DNA of 64,000 nucleotides from Nymphaea colorata (GCF_008831285.2 NC_045138.2:37439115-37503114); one strand, 5' to 3'; counted from the stretch's first letter, positions 26,786 through 40,204 are shown. Notes: a model not told the origin generated them from the sequence alone. Numbers and translations are program-made.

Positions 26786-29565
26786 TTTGTTTATCCGAAA
26801 CGTATTCTGAATCCGGTTTTCCAAGCCACCAAATCAAGCAACATTAGTTTATCTCAGACATTTCCAATGGAAACTTTGGGGAGCTTAGTCCCTTCTTTAT
26901 TAAAAAGGAATTGATGTACAGTAAAAAAGAAAAAAGAATACTAAGCATGAAACAACGGAAGGCTAAAAGCCCGGAACCTCCATCCAGAATCCCCAAAAAC
27001 CAGAAATGAATTGCATGACATACAAGTTGGAGAAGGCAATGGAAACAATGTGCATCAAAATCAAAGAATTGCTTACATTTCCTGTAGGAAAGGAAGGTTG
27101 CTGAGCTCGTCAGGCAGTACTCCTGTCAGATTTTGAGTCTTCAGTTTGCTGGTTCATATGAGAAGATCAAAGAATTAACAAGGAAACAATGGGAACGATC
27201 ATTTGTAAGGGAGAGAGAGAGAGAGGTGCTCTCTAAACTCTAGTATTGTTGGGACAGGGGAATAGATATACGGGTTCAACTCATGGGGGGCATTTGAATC
27301 ACTCTAAAACCATTTTTAGAGGTAAAAATGGTTTTGCTCATTTCATGCTCGTTTGAATTTTGCCGAAACCCATTTTTAGCAAAACTTGTTTTTCAAAAGC
27401 GAGTAAATAACCTGGCATCCCCAAGGCTATTCAGAATGAAAATGTGTTTTGGTCCTATTATCTAAACTTGTCCTAACATGTGCTTTTTTTTTTTTGGAAA
27501 ATAATTTCGGTTTAACGAACGTTCTTCAGTAAATACATAATAAAACAATCCACCTATTGTTCTATAAACGGTTTGCTTTGAGGGATCGAAAAATCTTACA
27601 TGCTGACGACGTGGCATACAGTCCCATTTGCAAAAGAGCAATTGCATGTGACATTGTTCATGACAGCTGTGCTCGAGCCCGGCGTTAGCCACCCATTACT
27701 CCCTGAGCAAGGATCCACATTGAAATCCCAGACCTTCTTGAGCTTGCTTCCAATCACTTTGAGAGCAGCTACTGTTCAAAGCATGAAATGAAAATCAAAG
27801 TCACCACTTTCAAGTGCTTGAAATGCAATACGGACAAGCGATATGCGCCATTTTAAAAATAATGGGCTCATGGAACATTAAAACTTATTTCAATAGAGTT
27901 GGTATTCCCTTCTTTTCTTTTTTTTTTTTTGGTTAAGAGGGCTATATAGAAACATTATCGATTAAATACCGAAAGGTACAATCTCATTAAATTCTTCTTA
28001 AGCACGATACTGGTCGTGTCAAAAATTACTGACATATCGGTTGATGGGGCAAACATACGTTCAGTGGCTAAAACCCCATAGTCAAATTTTCAGATACAGA
28101 GGTGGACCTGGAGTAACGTGGTTGAGTTCGTATCAGATTTCAGAAAAATCCTATATCCAACCTTTTGTCATCCCTGCTAGGATGCACCGCTTGGGTTGGT
28201 CTGTCGACGAAAAGCCTGGCAGGGCCGAGACCGCACCAAGCATGGTTTTATGAAGAACAATTTTAAAAATAGTGTGATTCTGAATCCAAATTCAAATTGT
28301 ATTTACATTTTACATTCTTATCTTTCCGTGTGCCTGAAATGACGAAAATACTCTTTAAGTTAAAAGAAAAAATGTGAAAGCACTCCCTTTACTAAAAAAA
28401 AAAAAAGAGAGAGAAAGTGAAGACCATTTAACAATATACAACATGCCCTTCATTGATCAGCAACGCAGTGGCTTTTAGTGGGTCATCATTTTCCTAACAC
28501 GAGAGGGTGGGGGCCGACGTAACCTCTGCGGACGACAGCTTTGTACTAGACTCGGGCCTCCCATGTCTTGTCTATTTAATGGGCAGAAAAAGAAAAAGAA
28601 GTGTACATGACGCAATATCAAAAGTAAATTACCTAAAAATATATTTGACCTTGTCTGATTTAGAGGTGTGTAATAGATGAAATTGACGACACTTAGTGCG
28701 GAAAAGAATTAAGGCTCATTGAATGCCCTCTCAAGGAAGAACAAGCATGCACATATGAAAAAAAGGTAGTCTAAGCCCCCATATGAAACAGTATGCGAAC
28801 GGAAGGGTCAATGTCAGCGAGGGACGGCAGCCCACCGGCAGCGAAGGCGGGGGGAATTTTGGTTGAAGCCGGCAGCAAGGTGGGCGGTTTCATCGGGTCA
28901 GGTTGGCGTCCGCTTTTAGACCCAACCCGGTAACCGCGCGATGACGTCCCACTGGATGGGCCGGAGGGCAGAAGGTCTTTATACAAAATGACACAAAGGG
29001 GCAGAGTCTCTTTAAATACATTGCCGAAACTGCCCTCTCCCTACGCGCGGCCAGAGAAGCGAAATCACATAAATGCCCCTCAGGAACGACAAACCGGTGT
29101 ACGTACGGATTCTGCTCTTCCAGATTCCATCGCAGAGATTTCCGGGACGATTCATCGTCGACTAGTTAAATGACATTCAGAAAAACCGGAATAAGAACGT
29201 CCGGCGACGTTGCCGGAACGAAAGCAAGTGGCAAACGGTTCCAGTTGACCTAAAAACTGCGCAATCAATCGTCAATTTGTATAGTCCACAGGAATCACTG
29301 AAAAGATCAACGTTCGAGGAGGACCGAAAGTCGACAGATTTAGACGACGCGCTAAAAGTAGGCAAGCTTGCCGGATAATTCAGCAGAGAAAACTAAAAAT
29401 GGATTGGCGGAGAGAAAGAGAGTGAGAAGTCTTGCCTTCATCGGCGACGAGCGTCGCGGCGTCGGCTCCGAAATTATGCGCGGGATTCACGGCGAGCAGC
29501 AACAAGAGGAGGAAGAAGGAAGGGAAGAAGAGGTTGCGGAAAGAGCCGTGGCGGATTCTCTCCAT
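15731..29565 (-). CDS. Gene B: LRR-malectin receptor-like Ser/Thr kinase (LRR-RLK VIII-2), 24 exons, 1010 aa
   Basis: Same architecture as gene A, on the minus strand, rebuilt as 24 exons (3033 nt, no internal stop). By residue: signal peptide 1-35, N-cap about 44-101, LRRs 101-381, malectin 411-599, transmembrane 616-638, kinase about 676-950, tail to 1010. Kinase landmarks: [11 protein letters not shown] 679-689, Lys701, HRD 797-799, DFG 817-819, so it should be active. The ATG lies at 29565 and TAG at 15733-15731. Intron 1 begins with GC instead of GT. Exon 23 ends LLDR, where A and D have LLDW. Its introns are long (about 1.7 kb each for introns 1 and 13), which is why its LRR exons lie scattered up to 27 kb. 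Nearest relative in the window appears to be gene C. Confidence 0.92.
16833..16844. repeat. Poly-G run (12 G) in gene B intron 23
   Basis: An unbroken run of G on the plus strand, so poly-C in the transcript. Confidence 0.9.
19527..20172 (-). other. Gene B exons 17-18: malectin domain
   Basis: Exons 20172-19802 (371 nt) and 19722-19527 (196 nt). The domain starts SSLFLNCGG and carries [20 protein letters not shown], then NFYWAGKG and a closing [11 protein letters not shown]. It has the same exon lengths as gene C for exon 17, which supports a close B-C relation. Confidence 0.9.
21368..23044 (-). other. Gene B intron 13, large (1.7 kb), with a possible old insertion
   Basis: It lies between LRR exons 13 and 14. 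Within it, 22600-22990 is richer in GC than its surroundings and is flanked by a short direct repeat (22717-22738 and 22951-22970, sharing aatgagaaccaaga). No coding potential or known element was recognised. Confidence 0.4.
26749..26786. repeat. (CT)n microsatellite in gene B intron 3
   Basis: A near-perfect run of CT dinucleotides, with one CG interruption near 26758. Confidence 0.9.
27600..29565 (-). other. Gene B exons 1-2: signal peptide and N-terminal cap
   Basis: Exon 1 is 29565-29436 (130 nt). It starts MERIRHG and has a Phe/Leu-rich core, [10 protein letters not shown]. The only donor that keeps phase is GAAG|GCAAGA, a GC donor. Exon 2 is 27771-27600 (172 nt) and codes a [11 protein letters not shown] stretch and the CNC...C pattern. 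Its acceptor is GAACAG and its donor GTAAGA. Confidence 0.88.
27772..29435 (-). other. Gene B intron 1 (1.66 kb), GC donor, with a GC-rich patch
   Basis: The intron starts GCAAGA and ends GAACAG. The part nearest exon 1, about 28780-29120, is distinctly GC-rich (cggcagc, cccaacccggtaaccgcg) against an AT-rich background. No gene was recognised. Confidence 0.6.
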
Positions 29566-32199
29566 CTCGTTCGCCCTCTCCTTCACCGACTCTCAGTTCT
29601 CATCCACGATCGAGCGATGACGAAAACGAAGCTTAATCGATCTTCTCTCGGTTGATATCAGTAGGGAAGAGAGCGAGTTCTCCACGCCAGCTCATCAGCT
29701 TCTGTGAACGAAATCTGAACGAGGTAGAGAGGAAGAAATATCCTGGAAATTAGCCAATGACTGTTCTACCCTTTGTTAAGCATAATTGCATTTACATAAA
29801 TAGTAAGAGAGAAAAAAAAAAGTATATCCTTAGACAACTCTTCGAGTAGAGACAAAAAGGAGACCATTTTTAAAAATACATGCTTGCATGTTTATAAATA
29901 TTAATTTATCATCAGACTTGCTTTTATTCAAAATCATTTTCATCCAAAAAAAATATTGATTTTTTTACTATTAAAATTTCAGTACTGTAAAGGCAATCAA
30001 TTTTTTATGTATAAATGTTTTACTCGAAGCATAATTTTAGCAAATTTATGTTAAGATAGGTTAGATAGCAGAAGGAAGAAAAAGTAGTTCGATGCGAACA
30101 CGGGAGATAAAGCCAAGAGGCATTAAATGTGCACATGGAATCTAAGACGTTGGTAACTGAGCAGCGGCTGGTAAACGAATTGAAGCAGCCACGTTTGACT
30201 GGGTTCTGGATTGGCTTGCACTTGGACCCAGCAGACCTTGACATTGTGATTATGACATTTGGGCATTCATGGCATCGAACCGCTGTCTCTACAAAAACCA
30301 TCCTCATTGATCAGACAATAGTTTTCTCAATTCAGTTTGGAACATTATTGGATAAAATATGACGACCAATTTTGATGTTCATTTGGATGTATTGTTTCAT
30401 ATGTTCGGGTTTGAATTGGATCAGGATGTAAATGAAGATGATTATATAACAGATCTGAATCTGAATTTAAATTTTGAAACCGGAATCTTACTTTTAGGTT
30501 TGCATTCAATCCAAATATAACTACTTTTACATACAAACTGAGAATATAGCTGAACAATCTTATTATAAGTAGACTAAGAAACCGACAAGCAGGAGATAAG
30601 TTCGAGGGAAAGTAAGGGATGTCAAGTTTCAAAGATCGTTTTCTTGATGTTGCTCTTGTAAGGCTTGCTTGATTTTCAATTCAAGGAGACATTGGCGAAC
30701 ACGCTAAAGTTGACCTCTTAAATTATTTGGGATTGCTTGTATGCGGCCCAATAAAAAAGTTCCACCGACTACTATGTACATAGCCGATCCTCATCACCAG
30801 TCAATTGTCAATACTCACATGTCTTTTGAAAGTTTTATTTTGCGGACCAACTGAATGGATGTGATATTCGTGTATCAAACATAAAAGTAGACATGAATAT
30901 ATATTCTTTTATTTGTATAAGATGGATGTTCTAAAAATTTGGCTATTAAACCATATATTGCGAATCCTATTTAAGCATCTGATCTATTTTTCTTTGTATA
31001 CAAAAATCGCATTTTTTGTGGTTATCATTTGCAAAGAAAAATAATTGTAAAGTTTTAGCCACCTCTGGTTCGATTGGTGCAATGTAGAAATTTTTTTATT
31101 TTTTTTTTTTAGAAAAAAGTGAAGGATTGGATAAGTAGTTTCGCATGTGTTATACTCAGTAAACTATTAGGGCGCGTCCGGCTACTCGCTCAAGACGCCG
31201 TTTGAAGGCAAAACGGCGTCTAATTTGATAAGATGACTTTTATGCTCCTAAGTAACTGGATGGCTTACTCTTAATGATATGGCTCAACGGCCCCCTGTAG
31301 CCGTGCATCCTTTAGATAGACGGCCTGGAAAGCTCTTTTGGGCATGCAACTTTCTGATTCTTTGCGACAAAAAAGCATTTCTGAAATAGGAGCTGACCGA
31401 CTTCAGAAGAACAAGATTTGGATCCAAATCACTCATTCTTCAAATATTCCATACGAATATGAAGGTACGATCAGAACTCAAACCTGTTCCGGATCCCTCC
31501 GGACAGTGTTCTGGGATGGGTTTTTGTGGATCTTTTGAGTGGCCGCTTGGGTTTTTTGAATGGACAAAAAACAATCTATTTAACATTCTTGTCTTCTGAT
31601 TTTATCTCGGGTGTTCCGCAACGTTTCTTTGCTTTAATTTGACAGCCTGCATATGTTTATGATGGTGTTGAGCAAATAATTATATGCCCATGGTTTATGA
31701 GTTTGTCTCCTTCCTGACCTTTATATGTTTATGAAACCTTTCTTCCATTTATAGTTCCCCCAACACATTATTCTGGTGTAGTTGTTATCTCCAATTCTAA
31801 TGACACCATATTTACTTCACTACAAGTTCTATTGAGTTAATTGATCACAGACAGAGACAGAGACAGAGACAGAGAGAGAGAGAGAGTTCAATTTAGCACA
31901 ATTTACGTGTACCGTCCAGTAAGGAGACGGAAAATAACTCGTAGTATCAAACAAATAATCAGCCTCTTATATCACTATTAACTGACGTTTTATTGCTAGA
32001 AACTATAGAGAAAGAAGTCACGATCAGTACTGATTCGTTAACCAACAATCTAGCTCCCCATCTCGAGTAATCAACTTAATTTATTAAGTAGGACTAAAAT
32101 TAATCTGCAGAATACCTACATATTTTTACAAACTTCTTTCCACCCCCTATCGAATTGAATCCACTGGCCTGCCTGAATTCTGAGGTTACCCACTGCTTG
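29566..32199. other. Spacer between genes B and C
   Basis: It holds the 5' region of B and the 3' end of C, both on minus. A TATA-like minus-strand sequence, tatttataaa, lies at 29891-29900, 326 bp upstream of the ATG of B, but its use is uncertain. A (GACAGA)n tract lies near the C end. No open frame looks like a gene. Confidence 0.55.
31847..31886. repeat. (GACAGA)n grading into (GA)n
   Basis: Hexanucleotide repeat followed by GA dinucleotides, 3' of gene C. Confidence 0.9.
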
Positions 32200-35184
32200 C
32201 TAAACCTGTGAACTTACTGTGGTAGACATGCTCTGATCGCTTTGGTAAATTTCTGAAGAGGCAATCCCCTTCCTATCTATGCTGGGATTCGTCTCTGATG
32301 AGTCAATCCACAGCGACGGCTTATCAGTACTATAGGAGCTAGCCATCGACTCAGACAGAGAGATGGAGTCCTGATAGCAGCCGCTTGGCGGATGTGTGCT
32401 GCCCGTAAATTGTCTAGTGAGAGCTAATGAAGCCGGGTCTATAGCGGCCTTGCCTTCCAGGATCTCCACAGCCATGGACATGGTAGGCCTGAGTGTTGGA
32501 GACTGGTTGGTGCAGAGAAGAGCCAAGCTCAGCATCCTCAAGGCCTCCTCCTTGGAGTAGCTTTTTCCGAGACTCGGGTCCACCAGTTCCAGTAGGTTCC
32601 CTTCTTCTTTGAGTTCATAAGCCTGAATTAATTGCACAGTTGGCAGAGTATTAATTAGCATATCATTTCCCCAAGATTGCAGTAAAGAAAATGACGACAT
32701 TTTAAGCTTCATGAGAAGAACATCGCACCCTTTCCAGAAGGATTCCAACCTTCTCCCTGGGTAAATAGGTTGAATTGCTTTCACCGCTAACTATTTCCAA
32801 GACCACAAGGCCGAAGCTGTAGACGTCAGCCTTGTCCGTCAAATGGCCTCTCGTGGCGTACTCCGGAGCCATGTACCCTCTGTCATCGTAGCCAATATAA
32901 ATGATCGTCTCAAACAGTACACTAATTTGAAAGCCAACAGAAGTGATATATATATATATAAGGTAAAAACAAGAAAAATGCTCAAGTAGTTGTATAATTT
33001 TTCATTCAACCAATTGTTGTCACAAACGCTGAAACGTAAAAGAACGTAAAGGTGAGCGTGTTTTTGTTTTTCATTTGAAAGAAGTGCCTGTTGGTAAATT
33101 ATTCGTTCTTGATATAGTGATACAAAATGTTGGTTTCGACTGGGATGAACAAATTATAGTGCCCACTAGGCCTCTATGATCTCTGGAAATTCGTCATAAA
33201 TTTGAGATGGGCTTGAGTAAAACATAGGAAAAAAAAGGTTAGCACACTAAATTTTTTGTCATAATGCCGAATAAAATAAAGTTATACTTGAGGCTTTCCA
33301 TGTTATGCTGTTAACATAGGAAAGCATGTTCCTACGTTTTATTAGATGGGTATTTTGGTAATTTTGTAGCGGAAAACTTTTTTGCCCACTTTTACCTTTA
33401 CAAGGGAGGATGCTCAACTAACAGGAGCATTTTCCTTTTTGAGCCCATAAAATGTGAAGCCTCGACAAAAACAATAAAGTAATATTTTTTTTAAAAAAAA
33501 AGGAAACTTAAAAATCTTATGAAAGGAATGGAAATGGAGAAAGCACTTCAAATAATGGATCCTTACACAGTCCCGACTATTCGAGTGTTGCTGCGCGCAT
33601 CATTTCCTTCATCAAGCTTGGCCAGACCAAAATCTGATATCTTGGCATTAAACTTCTTATCCAAAAGAATGTTTGCGGATTTGATGTCTCTATGAACAAT
33701 CTTGAACATTGATTCCTCATGAAGATAAGCAAGGCCTCTCGCAACTCCAATGCAGATCTTGTACCTTGTTGGCCAATTCAGCTTTAATCTGTCTTCAGCT
33801 GCACGACCTGCAGGTATGTTCACTTTCATCATGCAAATGCAAAATCTGAAGATGCCTAATCACGGTTGCCAAACTCGAACTCAGTACTTTATCGATCATT
33901 TAAGAACGGTTTTAAGTGGAGAACACCACGTGGAAGCTTAGGATGCAAAGTAGGCTGCTCGAACCGTGTAGTTCAACTACGTTTCCTTACAAATCAATCA
34001 CAACACAGAAAAGAGGAGGTTGTCATGGGTGTTGAGTTGAAGATCTTAGATCAAATACCAATAATGATATTTTGCAGCCTGAGCTTTTTCCATGGAGTTG
34101 TCATGATAAGGCATGGTGTTGGGTGCTAAACTGAGGTTTTCTTATGGAGGAGTGGCTCGTTAGTGGATTTGGCATTCAAGGGTTCCTCATAATTAGAAAA
34201 AAGAGGAAAACTTTCTCAGGACATGCTATATATCTTACCAAACAGAGCTTTTGCGAGGGAATTGTTTTCCAGATACTCGTATACGAGCATCAATTGGCTG
34301 CCTTCGGTACAGCATCCATATAACTTGACAAGGTTTGGATGTTGCAAAGTGGATATCATGCAAATCTCAGTCAAAAATTCCTTGTTCCCTTGTTTGGACT
34401 TCGCAGCGAGTTGCTTTACTGCAATTATTCTACCATCTGGCAGTAACCCCTGCTTTCATGCCACATAAGCGTGTGAAAAATAAGATGATTAGTGCGAACC
34501 GTGAAGAAATATATAATTGATAAACTTCATGACCAATGGACAGTATACCTTGTAAACTGATCCAAATCCACCTTCTCCAATCTTATTGGCAGGGTCAAAA
34601 TTCTGTGTGGCCTCGTTTATCTGTTTAAGGCTGAAACACAGTTTCCGCTTCTCTAGGCATCTAAGTCCTGTAAGAGAAAGGAAGCAAGTGAACTTCAGGT
34701 TGAAACTTAGATATTCAGTAGGGAACTTTCTGGCATGCCCAGCAGAAAATAGATTGAGCCGAGAAGGTAGTTATCAGTTTAGAATTCAACGCTTTCATGT
34801 AAAAGGTAAATTATAATCTCAAACTTTCCAATAGGAAAAAGCCGATTGAAGGGCATATTGTGTGAAAAAAGGGAAAAATCGAGTTAAAATTTCACAATAA
34901 ACTCCAGATAGAGCCAACTATGAAGCTTCAGCATAAAATTGAAGTGAGGAGTGAATAATTTACTTTACTGATCTACCAAGAAAATATTACGACTATGTCC
35001 ATTATCTTGGGACCCATTTTTCACTCACCTTCGTCCTTCTGTCTGCGGCTTCCAATACAGCCCTTCCACCAAAGCACTCCTAATACAAAGAAGGTTATTG
35101 CAAGAAAACAGGCGATGACAATCACGATAATCTTCGCAGCTGTAATCTTGTCTCGGGCTTGAACAGAACCTCTGGGCACGAAAT
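32200..35184 (-). other. Gene C exons 19-24: transmembrane helix and kinase
   Basis: Exons: 35184-35029 (transmembrane), 34667-34549 (glycine loop), 34449-34239 (AVK), 33807-33567 (HRD and DFG), 32879-32729 ([11 protein letters not shown] to LLER) and 32622-32200 (C-lobe end and Ser-rich tail). Exon 22 is 241 nt, one codon longer than the 238 nt of A, B and D. The motif [14 protein letters not shown] is in the last exon. Confidence 0.91.
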
Positions 35185-38100
35185 CTGCAAAAAATTAAGT
35201 AGTTCAAAAGTTAGGGATGGCAACTGAGATTTCTGCGGACTAGAAATACAAGTAGATTGGGACCTGTTGCAAGTTTATTAATGCAGATGAAGTTAGAAAC
35301 ACAACGTTCAAATAACTTGTTGACAGTAGAAATGAAATACATCAGAAACCAAGAAAGGCTAAACTTACTGGATGTCACTGAAATTGCAGATATGAGAGGG
35401 CCATAAACTCCTTTTGATGGAACTGAAAGAGTTCCTTTGCCTGCCCAGTAGAAACTGATTTCCAGAGTGTCTGTCACGTTCACATTGAAACTCTTGATGA
35501 CTTTCCTTCCTGGGCCACCAGCTTCACTTTCAACGTTGAAATCCTTCAATACTATTTGGCGCTGCATGTGGAGATCACAGAGTGAGAACATCATTCTCTC
35601 TATTAATTATCGCTTGGGAAGTGCAATGGGCAGAATGATCACCTGAATGTATACATCAAATACACGCTCTCCAAGACTGCTAAAAGTTTTGTCATCAGTG
35701 AACATTATCTCTGCAAAGTGAAGTTGCACATTGTAGCTCCCACTCTGTAGGCAAAGGCCATAATATGTCATGGTGATTGACGTAGTACGTGCTGCCATGT
35801 ATAGTGTTGGATCATTGAACAACAGTCTCGTTTGGTTGGATTTGATGTAGTTGACTCTGCCAGCATCCATGAACCACCCAGTGCTACTGAGGGCCCAGTT
35901 CGCATTTTTACTAATGAAGTAAGTGGAGTCCCCATTCTGTTCCATGTCTGCTTCATATGTAATCCCATCAACAGTATATTCCTTTCCTCCACAATTGATA
36001 TATAGAGAAGAGTCTGCCAATATCATGTCAGAAATTTAGTCTGCTTGAAAATGCATGGTAACAATGCGGTCACCAACTAGGTTAAAGCTCCAAACAATTT
36101 GATAGTTCATATAATTATACTCACATTTAGATGAACCAGAGCAGGGAAAATCCTTTTGAACACAGTTAGGCACTCTAAGAGAAAAAATGACATTGTCAGC
36201 ATTGTCCGCTTGCTTGGACTGTCTTAACTTTTAAATATGGCGAAAATTTTCTTGGTAAACATAAGGTGCTTATTTTTATCTCAAGTATTCATACTCAGGG
36301 AATGGAGACGGAACTTACGAGTTGCCACTTGTGGAAGAAAAGCTGGACAGCATGTTTCTGAATAGATACAAAAGAACACATCAATTTCGTTAATGAATGC
36401 CAAAGGCCACCTAAAGCATCTGAGAAATCCAACAATGACAAATGTGTAACTTACAGATTCCCTGGTGAGCAAGCCGTTGCTAAGATTTCTCCAGAAAAGT
36501 CATTATTTGATATATCCCTGCAAGGCAATCAGAGTAGTGATTTTCCATAAAGCATGTTACATGCTGTCGCTGTAAATGGATGCCCATCATTATAGCTAAA
36601 ATAATGGGTGCAATCAACTTTGGACGTACTTTTTACACAAATTACTCAGCAAGGTTATCATGGACATTCTGTTCTATTTAACAGAGGGATATGGACACAA
36701 AGGTAACTTAGTAAAAATTCAAGATGATAAAGGGGACATACACATTGCTGTTGCTAGTATAGATCCACCCAGGTAGTGGTCCAGTCAGCTTGTTATTGCT
36801 AAGGAACCTACATTAAAGGAGTACATTATTTTCCAGTGTGCCAAAGGAAACACTAATAGCAGAAAAAAAGGGGGAGGGGAGAAGGACATGAGGCTAATCT
36901 CTGCCATAAAAAACTCACAAATCTTTCATGTTTGATAAACTAGAAAATTGTGGTGGAATTTTCCCAGTCAAGTTGTTGAATGACAGGTCCCTGCACACAA
37001 ATAGGAAAGAGCCAAGGGCTTTACCATCATAAACTGGATTGCTGGAAGGTCATGCTTTACATGCTTTTACTTTTTCATACTCAAAAGCCATCTTGAATAC
37101 AGATCATCCAAAAGAAAAGTTAAAACATTTTGGCGGCCCTCTATTTGATTTGATGTCATTAGCCAGCTGCTGAAGAACTTTAAAATTGTCAGTTATAGGA
37201 ACATCATGTGCATTATTTAAAGGGCATCTTCTAGAAGCGGCTTCTCCTCGTGTATCGTAGAAATTGATTAAATGACATAAGATACCTATTCTAATTAGGT
37301 CGAGAAAGCATGTTTCTGTTTAAAGTTTATTTTTCATTATATGAAACTCACAGAACTTGTAGCTTCGTCATGCTCCAGATGTATGATGGAATTGGACCTG
37401 AAATTGAGCAATTCCTCAGCACCCTGCACAGTGCACGCATGTTAATGGCAAATGAGAATAGAATTACACGCCTGACAAGGATATTTCTTTTGATGAGGAC
37501 TTTACAATGCCTTCAGCTGTGTCAAATTCTGTAGAGGTGGAAAGCTTGAACTTGGTCCACGTAACTCGCTAATTCTCCTGAAGATAAAGCAAAAGTAGTT
37601 CACTCCGTTTGCTGAATGTAAAATTAAGATTTGTAAGACTGTAAATGAACCGTCGAAATTTAGAGTTGCAGTGGTAGTTGAAAGAACATATATCCGAAGA
37701 AAACAAAAATTGGAATGACTCAATCTAGTTTCTTGGTATAGCATCAGACTTCAACGGAAGAGCTCAGAAGAAAGGGGAGTTCCACTTACAGTTCGATCAA
37801 ACTCCCCATAGCAGAAATGCTAGGAGGTAGGGGTCCTTCCAAGGACGTACCCATTATCATCCTGGTTCAGTTCACAGAAAAAACTACATCAGACAACGAG
37901 AAGTTAAGAGAGAAGACATTGTAAAAGTGATTGGGAAGTGAACTCTATGATTCAAGGCAACCAATTCTCAGTCAGTAGAACCAGATCTAGCTATCCTTCC
38001 GTTTAATTGAATGTAGGTGACCGGAAAGAGAAAGACATGATTAAACCACCAAAACTCAGTACAGTCAGATGCTGTGATCCTCCCCTTGAATTTGAGTGGT

Positions 38101-40160
38101 CCAAGCCCCGGGATCGAATCAATCTAACTTGCCAGGCCGCACCAAACCTTGCAACTAACATGGCTGGGTTCCTTCTAAGTTCTACAGAATACCAACTCTC
38201 AAATTTTAGTAAATCTATTTTCTACTTGCTCAAATGCATGCTTACAAGTATCGAATCTGGGTCCAGTTGTGAAAGATATCGGGTATGCTTCCAGTGAAGT
38301 TGCTCCCGCTGATCCGGCTGCAGATACAAGAACGAACAATAAGATTTTTCTGTTTCTCATGGAAGAATAGGGACGGTACTAACGCCTAATTACATAACTG
38401 CGGTGGGTAGCCCCAACCCTACAGTCGCAGACACAGAAAATACAATACAAACCGTTGGAGCCAGATTTAATATGAAACTGCAGCATCTTTGGCACATATA
38501 TGAAAAATATGTAGTCCTTTATTGAAGATATGGCGCACTTACATGTCATTCAAGTTTACCAACTTAGACAATGTTGAAGGCAGCTCTCCTGTAAACTGGT
38601 TGGAATTAAGAGTCCTGCATGAAAGGCCAGTTTTTAGCTGAATACTATTCTAATTCAAGGCCTTAACCTGACCGACGATGAGCCTAAGTTGGCAAATAAC
38701 GTAAGGTATTTGGGCAGCATGACCAAGATAAGTTTCAATTCTTCTTTATACATTTCAATTTCCAAGATGATTGTTAAACAAAGGGTTCCACGTACAAGAT
38801 GAGCAGTTCTTAACATTCCGCTAAGTATATGCTGTAACGCTTGTGAAAGAAAATTACTGAAAATTAAAATGAAAAATAGAATATACCATCTATTTAACAT
38901 GGTCAAATTTCCAAGCTCTGGAGGAAGAGTTCCAGCGAGCTTGTTTGCTTCCAAAGTCCTGCATCGCAAGTGGACAAACACAGAAAATGTTGAGGTAAAA
39001 GACAATTTGGATATCAGAGAAGCAAGTATATCATGGATATTTGGTACTTGCATGTCTTGAAGTGTGGTGATATTTCCAAGCTCCTTAGGAATCGGACCCG
39101 AAAAGCGATTAACCATTAGGGACCTAGAGAATTTTCAAATGATCATAATCAATTTCAAGAAATAAAGTAGTAGTTATATTACCTGGCTTGAATAGACTTA
39201 ATGCTGTGGTGCTTGATCACAATAAACTATTTGTCTCATAATTTAATATAGACTTGCAAACAATTCAAAGCTAGATAACACCAAGAAGTTAATCCCATGG
39301 GATGAACTAAGTCCTTCCCGGTCCCTGGTATGGGGCAAGTAAAGTAACATGCAATCATGACTATGGTGTCACGTGGCATGAAAGTCGGACATATGGTGGC
39401 CTTGTCCACGGCAAAGCATATGGCATCTTCAGATCATCAACGCTTTCTTCAGTCTTTAAGGTGATGGTGAGCGATAGATGGTTTATCGTAAATGAAGAAA
39501 CTGCAGAGGGACTAGTTGAGCTTACAGGCGAACCAATGGCAAGGAACCCCAAGTAATCGGAATGGTGCCACTTAGATAATTACGCGTTACATCACTGTTA
39601 GACACAAAAATCCACTTGTTAGCCACAAGCATAGATACCAGGGAATACAAAAGGACATACGACGGAATGTGTGAAGGAAAATGAACGTTTTCAAAATATT
39701 TAGTTTAGCAGAGGCGAAGTAATGAGATATGGCAAGTGAATGTTCGAAAAGAAAAAAGAAGTGGGCTTTCTTGTAACTACAGTCATAACTTTTAGTCCTC
39801 CATGCATTAATATAGCCCCATAGTCTAGTCAGTACAATTGGCAATATATGGACCGAATCGGGCATTGACAGACTCGCTGCTTAAACCCGAGTTGAGTACT
39901 ACATCAGGATCCGCCCAAAATTATTCATGATCCGACTGTAGTTTTTGTATCGATTTTGTTGAATCGAGTACCAAAAACAGAACGATCCATCCTCATTGCC
40001 AACGACAAGAACATGCCAAGATCACTAAAACGTATGAACAAGTGAAGGACGGCTTACAATGTCTGGAGGAATTTGAGGATGCTGAGCTCTTCGGGAAGTA
40101 CTCCTGCTAAATTTTGACCCTTCAGTTCTCTGGTTCACACAAGGATATGTTAACTAAGAT

Positions 40161-40204
<44 letters not shown>

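Larger units (their letters stand above)
20291..27148 (-). other. Gene B exons 3-16: LRR block and Cys linker
   Basis: Exons, in transcript order: 27148-27077, 26468-26400, 26189-26118, 25994-25923, 25629-25558, 25083-25012, 24522-24451, 24308-24237, 24167-24096, 23290-23222, 23107-23045, 21367-21305, then linker exons 21203-21165 and 20340-20291. Most LRR exons are 72 nt in phase 2-2. Exons 12 and 13 are each one codon shorter than in gene A or C. The donor of exon 13 (GT|GTATGT) was chosen because it alone keeps phase. The linker motif is CLRKDYPC. Confidence 0.88.

Noticed and set aside
28500-29000. An extra gene in the GC-rich part of gene B intron 1
   Set aside because: The short frames here have no recognisable domain and no splice partners. 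Higher GC alone does not support a gene.
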